Shown: positions 54,844 through 63,271, numbered from the stretch's first letter. The stretch is 64,000 nt of DNA from Competibacter sp963695105 (GCA_963695105.1 CAVOGC010000034.1:6886-70885), one strand, 5' to 3'. Notes: generated by a model not told the origin, from the letters alone. Numbers and translations: made by a program.

Positions 54844-55370
54844 CGGTCACCCTGCGCGACGGCACGAAAGGCCCGTTGCGGGTGGAAATCCTGCATCGGC
54901 AGGTGTGGCTGTGGGATGGCGAAGAAGTCCAGGCCCGGCCGTGGCGCCTGATCGTGCGTCGGGAAATCGACACCCCGACCGAGATCAAGTACAGCCTGAG
55001 CAACGCGCCGGCCGACACGTCGGCACCCCGGCTGGCGTTCCTGCAAGGGCAGCGCTACTGGATCGAACGCGCCTTGCAACAGGGCAAGCAGGACGTCGGA
55101 CTGGGCGACTACCAAGTCCGGGGTTGGCGGGGTTGGCACCATCATCTGGCCCTGGTCATGATGGCCATGCTGTTCCTGCTGGAAGAGCGTCAGCTTCACC
55201 GGCAGACCCGCCCGTTGTTGAGTGGCACCGATATCCGCGCGTTGTTGAACCATTTTTTACCCCGGCGGGAGACCACGCTGGAGGAGGTCCTCCGCCAGAT
55301 GGAGGTCCGCCACCGAAAACGTCAATCGGCTATCCATTCAGCCTATCGTAAACAACAACTTAATGAATAG
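54844..55370 (+). pseudogene. IS701-family transposase, C-terminal remnant
   Basis: Starts at the IS6 junction as VTLRDGTKGPLRVEILHRQV. Carries the family C-terminal signature IKYSLSNAPADTSAPRLAFL, QRYWIERALQQGKQDVGLGD and YQVRGWRGWHHHLALVMMAM, ending ...SAYRKQQLNE. The N-terminal catalytic Asp region is missing. Open-frame codons upstream of 54844 belong to the IS6 end and are not native. Confidence 0.85.
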
Positions 55371-55446
55371 TGACAGGTGTTCTGACAAAGTAGAATTAAT
55401 CCCTTCCCTGGGGAAAAAATCCGGTTCGACCGCTTCCCGATTCCGG

Positions 55447-55662
55447 TTAAACCGCTTCCACGGCTCGACGCCACCGATTAGTGATTTGTTGCCGGGCGGC
55501 GGTTTCGTCACCGTGGGTGATTTCCCGTTTCACCAACACCATGCCCGACTCAAGGCCGCTCATTCTCAGTTTCAAGTCGGTCATATCGTCGACAATCTGA
55601 TCGACACGGGCGCGGATATGGCGCAAATGTTCGAGTACCAGATTCTCGGTGTCAGCGGTCAT
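55447..55662 (-). CDS. Small coiled-coil protein, paralogue B
   Basis: 71 residues: MTADTENLVLEHLRHIRARV then a heptad-like helix (DQIVDDMTDLKLRMSGLESG) and a polar tail. The first 14 residues are the same as in the neighbouring paralogue at 55677-55907, so the pair arose by duplication. 14 bases after that gene on the same strand. No named family; proteins of this type occur in mobile regions next to small DNA-binding proteins. Confidence 0.7.
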   Translation of the reverse strand: MTADTENLVLEHLRHIRARVDQIVDDMTDLKLRMSGLESGMVLVKREITHGDETAARQQITNRWRRAVEAV

Positions 55663-55676
55663 ACGGTGGGTTCCTG

Positions 55677-55907
55677 TCAGTGGGCCGGGTCCGTCAGTTC
55701 CAGTCGCCTTTCAATCCGTTCCACGCGGCGCTTGAGACTGTCCATCTCCGAACGTCCGGCATAGACGGCCGTCGCCAGTCCGGCGACCTGTTGGCCCAGC
55801 GCCGAAAGTTGCACCTCGATATTGCTCAACCGTTCGCCGTGCTCGCCCAGCGTGGCGCGGATCGCCCGCAGGTGTTCCAGCACCAGATTTTCAGTGTCGG
55901 CGGTCAT
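55677..55907 (-). CDS. Small coiled-coil protein, paralogue A
   Basis: 76 residues from ATG 55907, which overlaps the stop of the HTH gene as ATGA. Starts MTADTENLVLEHLRAIRATL and continues as one long heptad helix (HGERLSNIEVQLSALGQQVA and MDSLKRRVERIERRLEL). Likely dimeric or trimeric. Translational coupling to the HTH protein suggests they act together, but no function can be named. Confidence 0.72.
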   Translation of the reverse strand: MTADTENLVLEHLRAIRATLGEHGERLSNIEVQLSALGQQVAGLATAVYAGRSEMDSLKRRVERIERRLELTDPAH

Positions 55908-56089
55908 GCGGTGGTGTCCTTCGCTTCGCGGCGATGTTTGGCCATCCACGCTTCAATGTCGGCCGGCGTCACCCGCCAACCGGCCGGGGTATCGGCGCCG
56001 GTCAATTCTCCCTTGCGTAGCCACTTGCGGATCGTTTCCGGCGTCACCTTCAACACCTTGGCGACCTCTTCGGGTGTCATTATCTCCAT
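55904..56089 (-). CDS. Excisionase-family (MerR-like HTH) DNA-binding protein
   Basis: 61 residues: MEIMTPEEVAKVLKVTPETI, RKWLRKGELTGADTPAGWRV and TPADIEAWMAKHRREAKDTT. This is the helix-turn-helix 17/excisionase fold with the usual GWRV..ADIEAW wing. Such proteins act as recombination directionality factors or as small repressors. No integrase is nearby, so a regulatory role in its own three-gene operon is more likely. Preceded by a sigma-70-like promoter with repeated motifs. Confidence 0.8.
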   Translation of the reverse strand: MEIMTPEEVAKVLKVTPETIRKWLRKGELTGADTPAGWRVTPADIEAWMAKHRREAKDTTA

Positions 56090-56105
56090 GCTGGGTGCTC
56101 TCTAA

Positions 56106-56155
56106 CTTGATAATGTTAGCAAGTATCAAGCAGCATAAACTACACGTCAAGCAGC
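56106..56155 (-). promoter_or_regulatory. Promoter and repeat cluster of the HTH/coiled-coil operon
   Basis: On the reverse strand TTGACG (56145-56150) and GATACT (56122-56127) are 17 bp apart, a fair sigma-70 match. The region also holds a direct repeat TCAAGCAGC (56126-56134 and 56147-56155; 21 bp apart, two helical turns) and an inverted pair CTTGATA (56106-56112)/TATCAAG (56124-56130). These flank the -10 element as operator sites would. Binding by the HTH protein is inferred. Confidence 0.5.
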
Positions 56156-56298
56156 AAAAAAACATTCATGATAAGGGGGCTGTTCCTGAGCGCTGTCTAC
56201 AGTTCCGTGTGGGTCCGGACGAGCCTGATGCTCGACAGCGCGCAATTGCAGAGGACTCACCACGCGGGCCGAAGAAGTCACGGTGGACCTTCTCTTTT

Positions 56299-57261
56299 TC
56301 AGCGACAGGGTGCGAGTCGCGCCGCGCCGCGCCACAACGCCGCTTCCGCCTGCTTGCGTTCGGTGATGTTCTCGTGCGCGATCAGCACGACCGGGCGGGC
56401 GCCGCCCAGATGGAAAACGCGCATTTCAAACCAGCGCGGCTCGGTGGGCGAATGACAGGGGTATTCCATGCTGAAATACCGTTGCGTGCCGTCGAGCACG
56501 TGGCAGAGACCGCGCAGCGCGGCTTGCGCGTCGGCGCGGTCCTGGGTGGTCAGCGCCTTGCGACAGACCACCAGATAGTCGGCCCCGACTTGGCACCCCA
56601 CGCCCCCGCCATTCCGCGCGGCAAAGCGCCGCCACGCCGCGTTGACCCGGATCATCATGCCCCGCGCGTCCAACAGGGCGGTATGCGCGGTGAGCGCGTC
56701 CAGCGCTTCCTGGAGCGAGATTTCGCTCTGGCGGAGCGCCGCTTCCGCCCGCTGGCGGGCGGTGAGGTCCAGCGCCACGATCCGCCAACCCCGACCGGCG
56801 GCGAAGGCCACGCTCACCCCCTCAAGCGACACGCGGCGGCCCGGCGCCCCCGCCGGGGCGAAGGCGGCTTCACCCCTGGCCCCGGACGCACTGGCCCGGA
56901 CCGCGTCGAGAAAGGCATGGAAGGCCGGCCGAGTTTGATCGGACACGAAGGTCTCCAACCGCTGGCCGAGCAGGCGGGAGCGCTCCTGGCCCAGCAGGGT
57001 CGCGCCGGCTGGATTGGCCGCCTGGATCGTCCCGTCAGCGGCGAGCACGAAAGCGCCCACCGGCGTCAAGTGGCCACCGTCGTGGTGCTCCAAGCGCCCT
57101 TCGTTCTGGGCGCGCGCCGCCAACGGGGCACGGTCGTGCGCGTCCAGCGCGGTCTGGTGGACGTGTAATGCGTGAACCCGTCGCCTGATCTCCGCCACGG
57201 TCAGCGGGGGTCGGCCGGCCCGAGTGGGCAGTCGGTCGGATGGCATCGGCAAGGCCTTCAT
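56299..57261 (-). CDS. PAS-domain protein without a visible output domain
   Basis: 320 residues. First PAS domain at residues about 66-170 (GAFVLAADGTIQAANPAGAT, LLGQRLETFVSD), second at about 185-310 (TALLDARGMMIRVNAAWRRF, YFSMEYPCHSPTEPRWFEMR, NITERKQAEAAL). PAS proteins of this sort normally continue into a kinase, GGDEF or EAL domain after ITERKQAEAAL; here the frame ends 10 residues later, so it is probably 3'-truncated. The start codon lies 3 bases from the IS481 target duplication, so its native promoter has been displaced. Confidence 0.75.
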   Translation of the reverse strand: MKALPMPSDRLPTRAGRPPLTVAEIRRRVHALHVHQTALDAHDRAPLAARAQNEGRLEHHDGGHLTPVGAFVLAADGTIQAANPAGATLLGQERSRLLGQRLETFVSDQTRPAFHAFLDAVRASASGARGEAAFAPAGAPGRRVSLEGVSVAFAAGRGWRIVALDLTARQRAEAALRQSEISLQEALDALTAHTALLDARGMMIRVNAAWRRFAARNGGGVGCQVGADYLVVCRKALTTQDRADAQAALRGLCHVLDGTQRYFSMEYPCHSPTEPRWFEMRVFHLGGARPVVLIAHENITERKQAEAALWRGAARLAPCR

Positions 57262-57265
57262 TGAT

Positions 57266-58246
57266 CTAACTGTCGGGTCCCGGATAATTGATAGGTCTTT
57301 TTTGAAAGAGTGCGGGTTTGGTCCGGTAGTATTCCTTCAGTTTGGCGACCGGGGTGACATGGCCGAGGTTCTTCTGGGGAATGTGGTGATTATAGAGGTG
57401 GAGATAGCGTTGCAACGTTGTTTCCAAGTGGCGGGCGGAAGCGAAAGTCGTGCTTTTCAACACCTCGGCGACGCGGCCGTTGAAGCGCTCGATCATGCCG
57501 TTGGTTTGCGGGTGTCGGGGCTTGATCAGGCGGTGCTGGATGCCGTGGGCGGTGCAAGTTTGATCGAAGACGTGTCGGCCGGTGGGTTCGCGCTCGCCGG
57601 TGGCGCAGAAGCGGTCGGTGAATTCCTTGCCGTTGTCGGTGAGGATCGTGCGGATGCGAAACGGGGCTTTGGCGTGCAGGCGCTCCAGGAAGCCGGCGGC
57701 GGTGGCGGCGGTTTTGTCCGGCCGAATCTCGACATAGACCCAGCGGCTGGCCCGGTCGATGGCGGCGAACAGATAACGGTGTTCGGCCTCGTCAGGCATC
57801 TGGGGCAGGTATTTGATGTCCACATGCACGAAACCCGGCGCGTAGTCCTTGAAGGTCTTGGGCAGCGGCGGTTTCCCCTCGGCCTCGGGCAGCAGGTCGG
57901 CGAGCCGAGCCACGCCGTGGCGGCGCAGGCAGCGATCCAGCGCCGAGCGCGACAAGTCGGGACACACGAACTCGCGGGCCACCACCAGCAGGTCGTCCAG
58001 CGGCGGCAACAGCAGCTTGCGCAACTTCACCACCACGAACTCTTGCATCGGCTTCAAGGTCGTGGCCAGCCGGTGCGGGGTGTGCGGGCGATCCTGGACG
58101 CCGTCTCGCGCCCGCCAGCGCCGGACGGTGGTTTCGCTCACCCCCAACTCCTCGGCCAGCTTCGCCGTCGGTTGGGTCGAAGCTTGGAGGTACCCCCGCT
58201 GCTTGGGCGTCGTGGTGGCATTGGCGTGCAGGCGAATATCCATCAA
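57266..58246 (-). CDS. IS481 transposase
   Basis: 326 residues (325 from the second Met). HTH AKLAEELGVSETTVRRWRAR; integrase core HVDIKYLPQMPDEAEHRYLF (Asp), TILTDNGKEFTDRFCATGER (Asp) and IKPRHPQTNGMIERFNGRVA (Glu). All catalytic residues are present. The frame reads through the inverted repeat, and its TAG stop comes from the duplicated target TCTAAC, so the length of the protein depends on the insertion site. Confidence 0.93.
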   Translation of the reverse strand: MMDIRLHANATTTPKQRGYLQASTQPTAKLAEELGVSETTVRRWRARDGVQDRPHTPHRLATTLKPMQEFVVVKLRKLLLPPLDDLLVVAREFVCPDLSRSALDRCLRRHGVARLADLLPEAEGKPPLPKTFKDYAPGFVHVDIKYLPQMPDEAEHRYLFAAIDRASRWVYVEIRPDKTAATAAGFLERLHAKAPFRIRTILTDNGKEFTDRFCATGEREPTGRHVFDQTCTAHGIQHRLIKPRHPQTNGMIERFNGRVAEVLKSTTFASARHLETTLQRYLHLYNHHIPQKNLGHVTPVAKLKEYYRTKPALFQKRPINYPGPDS

Positions 58247-58341
58247 GGTCTCCGCAAAGCGACAATCAGATCGTGCAAGAACCGCCGCGATTCCAGCAGA
58301 CGGCGGCTTCGAGTGTCAATATAATCTGGCGGGACCCGACA
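57271..58341 (-). mobile_element. Complete IS481-family element with 6-bp target duplication
   Basis: 1071 bp. The ends share TGTCGGGTCCCG (57271-57282 and the reverse complement at 58330-58341). TCTAAC flanks both sides (57265-57270 and 58342-58347). Inserted immediately upstream of the PAS gene start. Confidence 0.93.
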
Positions 58342-58461
58342 TCTAACGGACCGGACCCCTTCGCGGTCCAACCCTCAGCGGGATCGTTTCACGGCGTCGA
58401 CCGATTCGGGTGGGCGTTCATCCTCACCGCCGCAACCGCACTGCAACATCGGCCGGTGGGG

Positions 58462-58746
58462 ATGAATCCGGCTCGGAGCGCATCAGCGTATAGCGACCCT
58501 CCGGGCCGGACCGCTACCCCATACCGCCGACGCCCGCCAGCGGCCGGCCCCGGCTACGTCGGCGTCATCACCCAAACCGAGGCGCGGGGACTCGCGCGCA
58601 ACGCGGCGGTCGGCCTGTCGCTGATGGTGGATGAACTCGCCGCGCTGAAAGGGAAGCCTCGTCCGCCCAGGACGAAGCCGACGCGGAAACCGGAAGCGGT
58701 GGGCGCTGGTGCACCGTTCGACGACCTAACCGACTGGCGACCATGA
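58462..58746 (+). CDS. Small hypothetical protein
   Basis: 94 residues from ATG 58462 (GGTGGGG upstream; start uncertain). Middle part VITQTEARGLARNAAVGLSL is amphipathic; the C-terminus is basic and proline-rich (KGKPRPPRTKPTRKPEAVGA). The stop overlaps the next gene start as ATGA (58743-58746), which supports it being translated. No family recognised. Confidence 0.4.
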   Translation: MNPARSASAYSDPPGRTATPYRRRPPAAGPGYVGVITQTEARGLARNAAVGLSLMVDELAALKGKPRPPRTKPTRKPEAVGAGAPFDDLTDWRP

Positions 58747-59195
58747 CCCAAACCACCCCTTCGACTCCCAAGTTCCTGGTATTCCGTGGTTCTCACCGTG
58801 GAACCGTGGTCACGATAGCCCCCGGACAACGATTCGAGGGCCTTCAGCCGATCACGGCGCGGCTGCCGGACGGTGAGGAAATCCTCATTCCGCGCGCCGA
58901 CCTGAGGCGGTTGGGCACGCGGCCACCGGTTGATGGACGAGTGAGCCGTGCGCGCCCGAGAACGGCACAGACTGGAGTAATGAAGATGAGCACTTCCGTC
59001 ACCATCCACGCCGGCGTCTCTTCCGGAAAGGAAGTCCGCGTGAAGATCGTCGAGAACGGCAACACGGTCGAAGAATTCACGCTGCAAGACGGAGAGCGGG
59101 CAATACGCTACCTCCATGACGGACGCGAGATCAGCGTCCTCGAAGCGATGAAGTTAAAGGCGACGCCGTCACTCGATCAGGCTGGTGACGGATAA
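58743..59195 (+). CDS. Hypothetical protein, possibly two translation units in one frame
   Basis: 150 residues. The first half (MTQTTPSTPKFLVFRGSHRG, PDGEEILIPRADLRRLGTR) and the second half (MSTSVTIHAGVSSGKEVRVK, DGERAIRYLHDGREISVLEA) look like separate small beta-rich domains. ATG 58980 (Met80) is preceded by a good ribosome site, CTGGAG, so the second domain may also be made alone as a 71-residue protein. Family unknown. Confidence 0.5.
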   Translation: MTQTTPSTPKFLVFRGSHRGTVVTIAPGQRFEGLQPITARLPDGEEILIPRADLRRLGTRPPVDGRVSRARPRTAQTGVMKMSTSVTIHAGVSSGKEVRVKIVENGNTVEEFTLQDGERAIRYLHDGREISVLEAMKLKATPSLDQAGDG

Positions 59196-60232
59196 CGCCA
59201 AGGTCAGGGGCGCGCCGCTCGCGGACCTCGAACGAAACCGCTGAACCCGAATTTATCCCGGATCTTGCAAACCGGTAAAGGAAGGGGCGGCGCGTCGGCT
59301 TGACCGTTGTGTTGGCATTGGCTTTTGTCTACTTCCACTTGTAGGTAGCACCCAGTCCGACGGACCAGCCGTCTGGGATCGGAATGCCAAAGTCCTCTTC
59401 CATGTTCCTGCAGTAACCGCATTTGGCGGTGAACTTCGCGGAGACCTTCAGGTTCGAGGTGGGGGTGACGGAAACTCCCACTCCCTTGCGGTAGCCGCTG
59501 CGATAGTTCGGCAAGTCGAGGTTGATGTTCCTGGCGATCCAATTCCCTACTTCCTTGCCGTCAACGCGAAACATCCTCCCGATGCCCCGACCCAAGAGCG
59601 GAGCGATTTTCTCCTTGAGGCCCAGCTCGTCGGCAGTGTGCTGCCCAAAGTCGAGCGTCAGAAACGCTCCGAACGGGCCGCGCATCACGAAACCAAACTT
59701 GTCGATGTGGACATTGCAGATCTTCTCGGCGAGCGCGGCATGCACGGAGGTGACATCGAAGTCAACTTCCTGCTCGTCATCGAAGCCAAACCGGGAGTTG
59801 AAAGCCGCGCTTGGCCGGACCGAGCGAAATGCGGGCAGGCTGGGCAGGATGGGCATGTCGCGAATCTCGCGGTATCCGTATCCGTCCGTGGCCGCATAGG
59901 ACATATCGAGAAGCACCGGGGCATTGCGGATGAGCTCTCGAACGACCTTCCCGCTGCTGTATTGTCCGTTGTAATAGAAGGCGATCCGGCCCAAGCCATC
60001 CCTTGCGTCGTCGAAGGCTCGTTTGATCGTTGGCAGGTGCTTGCACTTAAAGATGATGCCCTTCAGTGTGGAATCCAATCCCTCCACGTCTGAATTGACG
60101 AAATGGTTCAGGTCTATGTTCACGGCCAGCAGTCTATCCAGGATATCTTTCGCCACGGGGACGTTGTGAGTTTGGCAAGCTGATTTGGCCCACTTCGGCA
60201 CTTTCATTTGGCCCACCTGGGGTTCTTCATCA

Positions 60233-61030
60233 TCAGGTGCTCGGCGAGGACTGTTGAATCCTCTGCTCGGGTTGCGGGTTACGGTGAGTCAGGGTGCGCT
60301 TGAAGCGATAGCTGTCAGTGCCCGTGTCGATGATGTGGGCGCGGTCGGTGATGCGGTCCAGCAACGCCTTGCACAAGCGCGCGTTCGGAAACACCTGGGT
60401 CCATTCGGAAAACGGCAGATTGGTGGTGATGATCCAGGCGGTTCGTTCGGCGCGCTCGCTGATGACCTGAAACAACAACTCGGCGCCGCCCTGGGCAAAG
60501 GGCACGTAGCCCACCTCGTCCAGGACGATCAGGTCGAGCCGGCTCCAGCGCTGCAGGGCACGCCCCAGCCCATGCTGTTGCTGGGCTTCAACCAGTTCGT
60601 TGACCAAGCCCGCGGCGGTGATAAAGCGGGCGCGTTTCCGCTGGTGGCACGCGGCCACGCACAGCCCGGTGGCCAAGTGGGTTTTGCCGGTGCCCGAGTC
60701 GCCGATCAAAATAATCGGTTCCGCCCGCGCCAGATAGCCGCCTTCGGCTAATTGGTGCAAGCGGACGGCGGAGACTTGGGGCGCGGCGCCGAAATCGAAG
60801 TCCTCCAACAGCTTCAGCCGGGGCAAGTGGGCTTCCCGCACGCGGCGCGCGATCAGGCGCCGCTCGCGGTCGTCGACTTCGGCGGCCAGCAGGCTGGCCA
60901 GGTAGGCCAGCGGCGACTGCTGCTGGCGTACGGCATCCTGGGCCAAGCGCTCGCACGGCGCGGCGACCGTGGCCAGCCGCAGGATGCGGCAGTACTCCTG
61001 GATCGTGGCCAGGTCCAACGCGGCGGTCAT
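60233..61030 (-). CDS. istB: IS21 helper ATPase IstB
   Basis: 265 residues. DnaC/IstB-like AAA+ ATPase: Walker A IILIGDSGTGKTHLATGLCV, Walker B DLIVLDEVGYVPFAQGGAEL and WIITTNLPFSEWTQVFPNAR. It stimulates the IstA transposase and helps choose targets. The start overlaps the istA stop as ATGA (61027-61030). Confidence 0.95.
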   Translation of the reverse strand: MTAALDLATIQEYCRILRLATVAAPCERLAQDAVRQQQSPLAYLASLLAAEVDDRERRLIARRVREAHLPRLKLLEDFDFGAAPQVSAVRLHQLAEGGYLARAEPIILIGDSGTGKTHLATGLCVAACHQRKRARFITAAGLVNELVEAQQQHGLGRALQRWSRLDLIVLDEVGYVPFAQGGAELLFQVISERAERTAWIITTNLPFSEWTQVFPNARLCKALLDRITDRAHIIDTGTDSYRFKRTLTHRNPQPEQRIQQSSPST

Positions 61031-62589
61031 GACACCGTCTCCGGCCAGGCCACGGCCTCGGCGGTGAGGAGTCGGTCATAACCATCCAGGGTCGGTAGTG
61101 GCCGGGTGAGAGGGTCGGACGGGATCAGCGCCGAGGGGGATAAGTGGATCGGGGGCGGCGCCGGCTGCGTCGCGGCGGTCAGGAAATAGCGAACGGCCGC
61201 GCCGTCGCGAGTGCCACTTTGCAGGGCCTGTTGGATCGCGTGGATCAGCTGCGGATAGCCGTGCCGCCGACCCAATTGGAGCAACTCGATCGTCTGCCGC
61301 GTGCCCTCCTGGGGACCATGCCGTTCCTGGAGCAGCGTCCAGAGTTGATCGTGCGCCGCCGTCCACCGTCCCGCCGCCCGCCATTGCGCCAAGGGGGTGG
61401 AACCGGCCAGCGCCCCCGGCGTGTGGATCAGCACATCCAGGTCGTGCTCCAGGTCGAGCACCTGCTGCCGGCGGCGATAACACCGCGGATGGCGGGCGAT
61501 CTCCCGCCCGGCCTGCCAGATCGCCACCGTGGTCGGCGAAACCCGGACGCGGACCTCGGTTCCCGGCGGTAGCGGCGTGGAATACCCGTTGGTTCGCACC
61601 GGGACGCAGCCTTTCCCGTCGACCCGGCCCTGCTGCTCTTCCGTCAGGTCCAGATCCTCGGCGGGCAGCGGCAAGAGGTGGGGCCGTTCCAGCGCCAGCG
61701 CCTGACCCACCGTTAGCGCCCGTTCCTGAATGACCCGCCGCTCGTCCGCCTGGCAGGCGTGTCGGAGTCAGTCATTCAACTCGTCCCAACTGGCCACCTG
61801 GGGAATCGGGACCAGGTGATTGCGGCGGAAATAGCCCACTTCCCCTTCCACGCCGCCTTTCTCATGACCCTGGGCCGGCGTGCGGAACGAGGCCTCGAAC
61901 CGCCAATGCGAGCGAAAGGCGATAAAGCGCGTCGTTTCCTGACGCTGATGGCCCCGGAGAATTTTCTTGACCGCACTGGCCAGGTTGTCGTGACGCAGCC
62001 GCCGAAACACCCCGCCAAAATAATGAAAAGCGTGCTGGTGGGCGTCCAGAAACGCTTGCTGGGTCGCACGCGGATAGGCCCGATGAAAAGCCGCCCCGCC
62101 GGCCATGCTCCGCACCACCCACACCTGGGCCACCTGACGCTCCCCGGCCAGATCAACGGCCGCCTCGTACCCGTCCACCTGCCCCTCGACCCCCCACTCG
62201 TAACTCTGCGGGATAAAGACCTCGGGACCGAGCAACCCCAGCTCCGCTTTCCGCGCCCGCACGTACTGCCGGACCCGGCGTTCGGAAATCGGCCACCGCG
62301 GGTGCTCGGCGCACAGGCGCGTGTAAATCCGATGCGCGGTATGCCGTTGTTTGCGCGGCGCTTGACGGTCCTGTTCCAACATCGCATCGATGAACGGCTG
62401 GACCGGCGCCAAGCGCGGACACGACCGCGCCGGGCATCGGCGCTCCGGCGGCCACGCGCTCTGCAAGGCTTGGCGAACCAGGCGCCGGTGGACCCCCAAC
62501 TGCCGGGCTACCCCGGCAATGGTCCCGACACCAAACTCGTATTCCCGTCGGATCTGTTCGAATAGCTCCACCTTCTGTCTCCTGTTCAT
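61027..62589 (-). pseudogene. istA: IS21 transposase IstA with one in-frame TGA
   Basis: Starts MNRRQKVELFEQIRREYEFG with an HTH (AGVARQLGVHRRLVRQALQS). The DDE core is GQVDGYEAAVDLAGERQVAQ (Asp), FRRLRHDNLASAVKKILRGH (Asp) and EKGGVEGEVGYFRRNHLVPI (Glu). After VASWDELND a TGA at 61768-61770 stops the frame, but the same frame goes on as LRHACQADERRVIQERALTV to the normal end at 61027. TGG to TGA (Trp) would explain it. Without readthrough the C-terminal 247 residues are lost. Confidence 0.9.
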
Positions 62590-62886
62590 CAGGGCTCCTC
62601 GGTCGCCTCAAAATCAGGTCGACAGAGTAGCGTTAGCGACATTCAGGTGGGCCAATTCAGATTGCCGAAGTGGGCCAAATCAGATTACCGAACTCAGACG
62701 TTGCCCTTAATTCGCATCATACACCTCCAGTACGTATGTAAGTGCGAGTACACTGGACTCGCGGATAACCTAGCCACCTTTTTGAAGTGCCACGGCGGAC
62801 GCCGTGCAGGCGAGACGGCATCAAGTAGCGATCATGTGTCGAGTGCGCGGTGGACGGTTCATTGCGATTCTGCGGTTTGATCGCCT

Positions 62887-62920
62887 AACGGGGCGGCGGA
62901 TAGCCATCCGCCGCCCCGTT
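62887..62920. other. Perfect 15-bp stem-loop
   Basis: AACGGGGCGGCGGAT (62887-62901), loop AGCC, and its exact reverse complement (62906-62920). Very stable, but no T-run on either side. The sequence 62875-62880 in front is GGTTTG. Could be a terminator used with Rho, a REP-like element or a transposon scar. Confidence 0.5.
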
Positions 62921-63142
62921 GTCGCGGGCGCGAAGGCGAATAGATGTACGAAGCGATGGTGCGTTCAGAACTTGGTTGCTTGCTCGAAAAAACGCTGTAG
63001 CCGGATGCCATGATCAAGTTTCCCTTTTCAGCTTTATGTGTTGCTCAAATCCTCTGTAATGCCCAACCTCGGTTTGCTACGGTGGCTTGGCTAGGGCACC
63101 TTTTGTGGATGTCATTTCATAACTCCTCCAAAGCGGTTGATC

Positions 63143-63271
63143 ATGGCCAAAAAGAAAAAGCCGGCCTGCCAGGGCGACCTTCACGCAGGTCACACTCGGC
63201 AGTCCGGCTTTCCTGGAATCTCTGAGGATCCGCGACTTTCTGTCCCTACCTCACGGCAGGTTTGGCTTTGA
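63143..63271 (+). CDS. Possible 42-residue basic protein
   Basis: ATG 63143 opens MAKKKKPACQGDLHAGHTRQ and ends QVWL at the TGA 63269-63271. No convincing ribosome site; the frame overlaps a bulged stem-loop, so the open frame may be incidental. Kept as a low-confidence candidate. Confidence 0.2.
   Translation: MAKKKKPACQGDLHAGHTRQSGFPGISEDPRLSVPTSRQVWL
63157..63211. other. Bulged stem-loop with nested inner hairpin
   Basis: AAAGCCGG (63157-63164) pairs with CCGGCTTT (63204-63211) and CTGCC (63166-63170) with GGCAG (63198-63202), leaving one opposed mismatch (C63165/T63203). Inside, GACCT (63176-63180) pairs with AGGTC (63187-63191). The layered symmetry suggests a structured RNA, a REP-like element or the end of a mobile element. 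Confidence 0.45.

Larger units (their letters stand above)
60167..62696 (-). mobile_element. IS21-family element with 7-bp target duplication
   Basis: 2530 bp. Both ends start TGAGTTYGGYAA and continue into TGATTTGGCCCACTTCGGCA and a second TTGGCCCACCTG, the nested terminal repeats usual for IS21. GACGTTG flanks the element at 60160-60166 and 62697-62703. It contains istA (with one nonsense codon) and istB. Confidence 0.94.
59329..62720 (-). pseudogene. Unknown gene interrupted by IS21 near its eighth codon
   Basis: The body (59329-60166) reads NVPVAKDILDRLLAVNIDLN through VLLDMSYAATDGYGYREIRD and PNYRSGYRKGVGVSVTPTSN to FGIPIPDGWSVGLGATYKWK. Across the IS21 the same frame begins at 62720 with MMRIKG after GGAGG; joining at the 7-bp duplication gives a protein of about 286 residues starting MMRIKGNVPVAKDILDR. 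The present downstream frame opens inside the IS21 end (MGQMKVPKWAKSACQ) and is artificial. The C-terminal third has beta-barrel-like alternation and ends in an aromatic-basic tail; no family recognised. Confidence 0.8.

Noticed and set aside
60167..60216. Start of the unknown protein at 60216 (MGQMKVPKWAKSACQ...)
   Set aside because: These codons belong to the IS21 terminal repeat; the native start is on the other side of the element at 62720.
61768..61770. TGA recoded as tryptophan in this organism
   Set aside because: Several intact core genes end in TGA (for example lolB is preceded by a TGA stop overlapping its start), so the standard code applies.
62887..62920. Classical intrinsic terminator
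   Set aside because: The stem is perfect but neither side has a T-run.
63157..63211. Integron attC site
   Set aside because: The bulged stem is suggestive, but the conserved core-site ends (GTTRRRY/RYYYAAC) are not present and no cassette-like genes adjoin.
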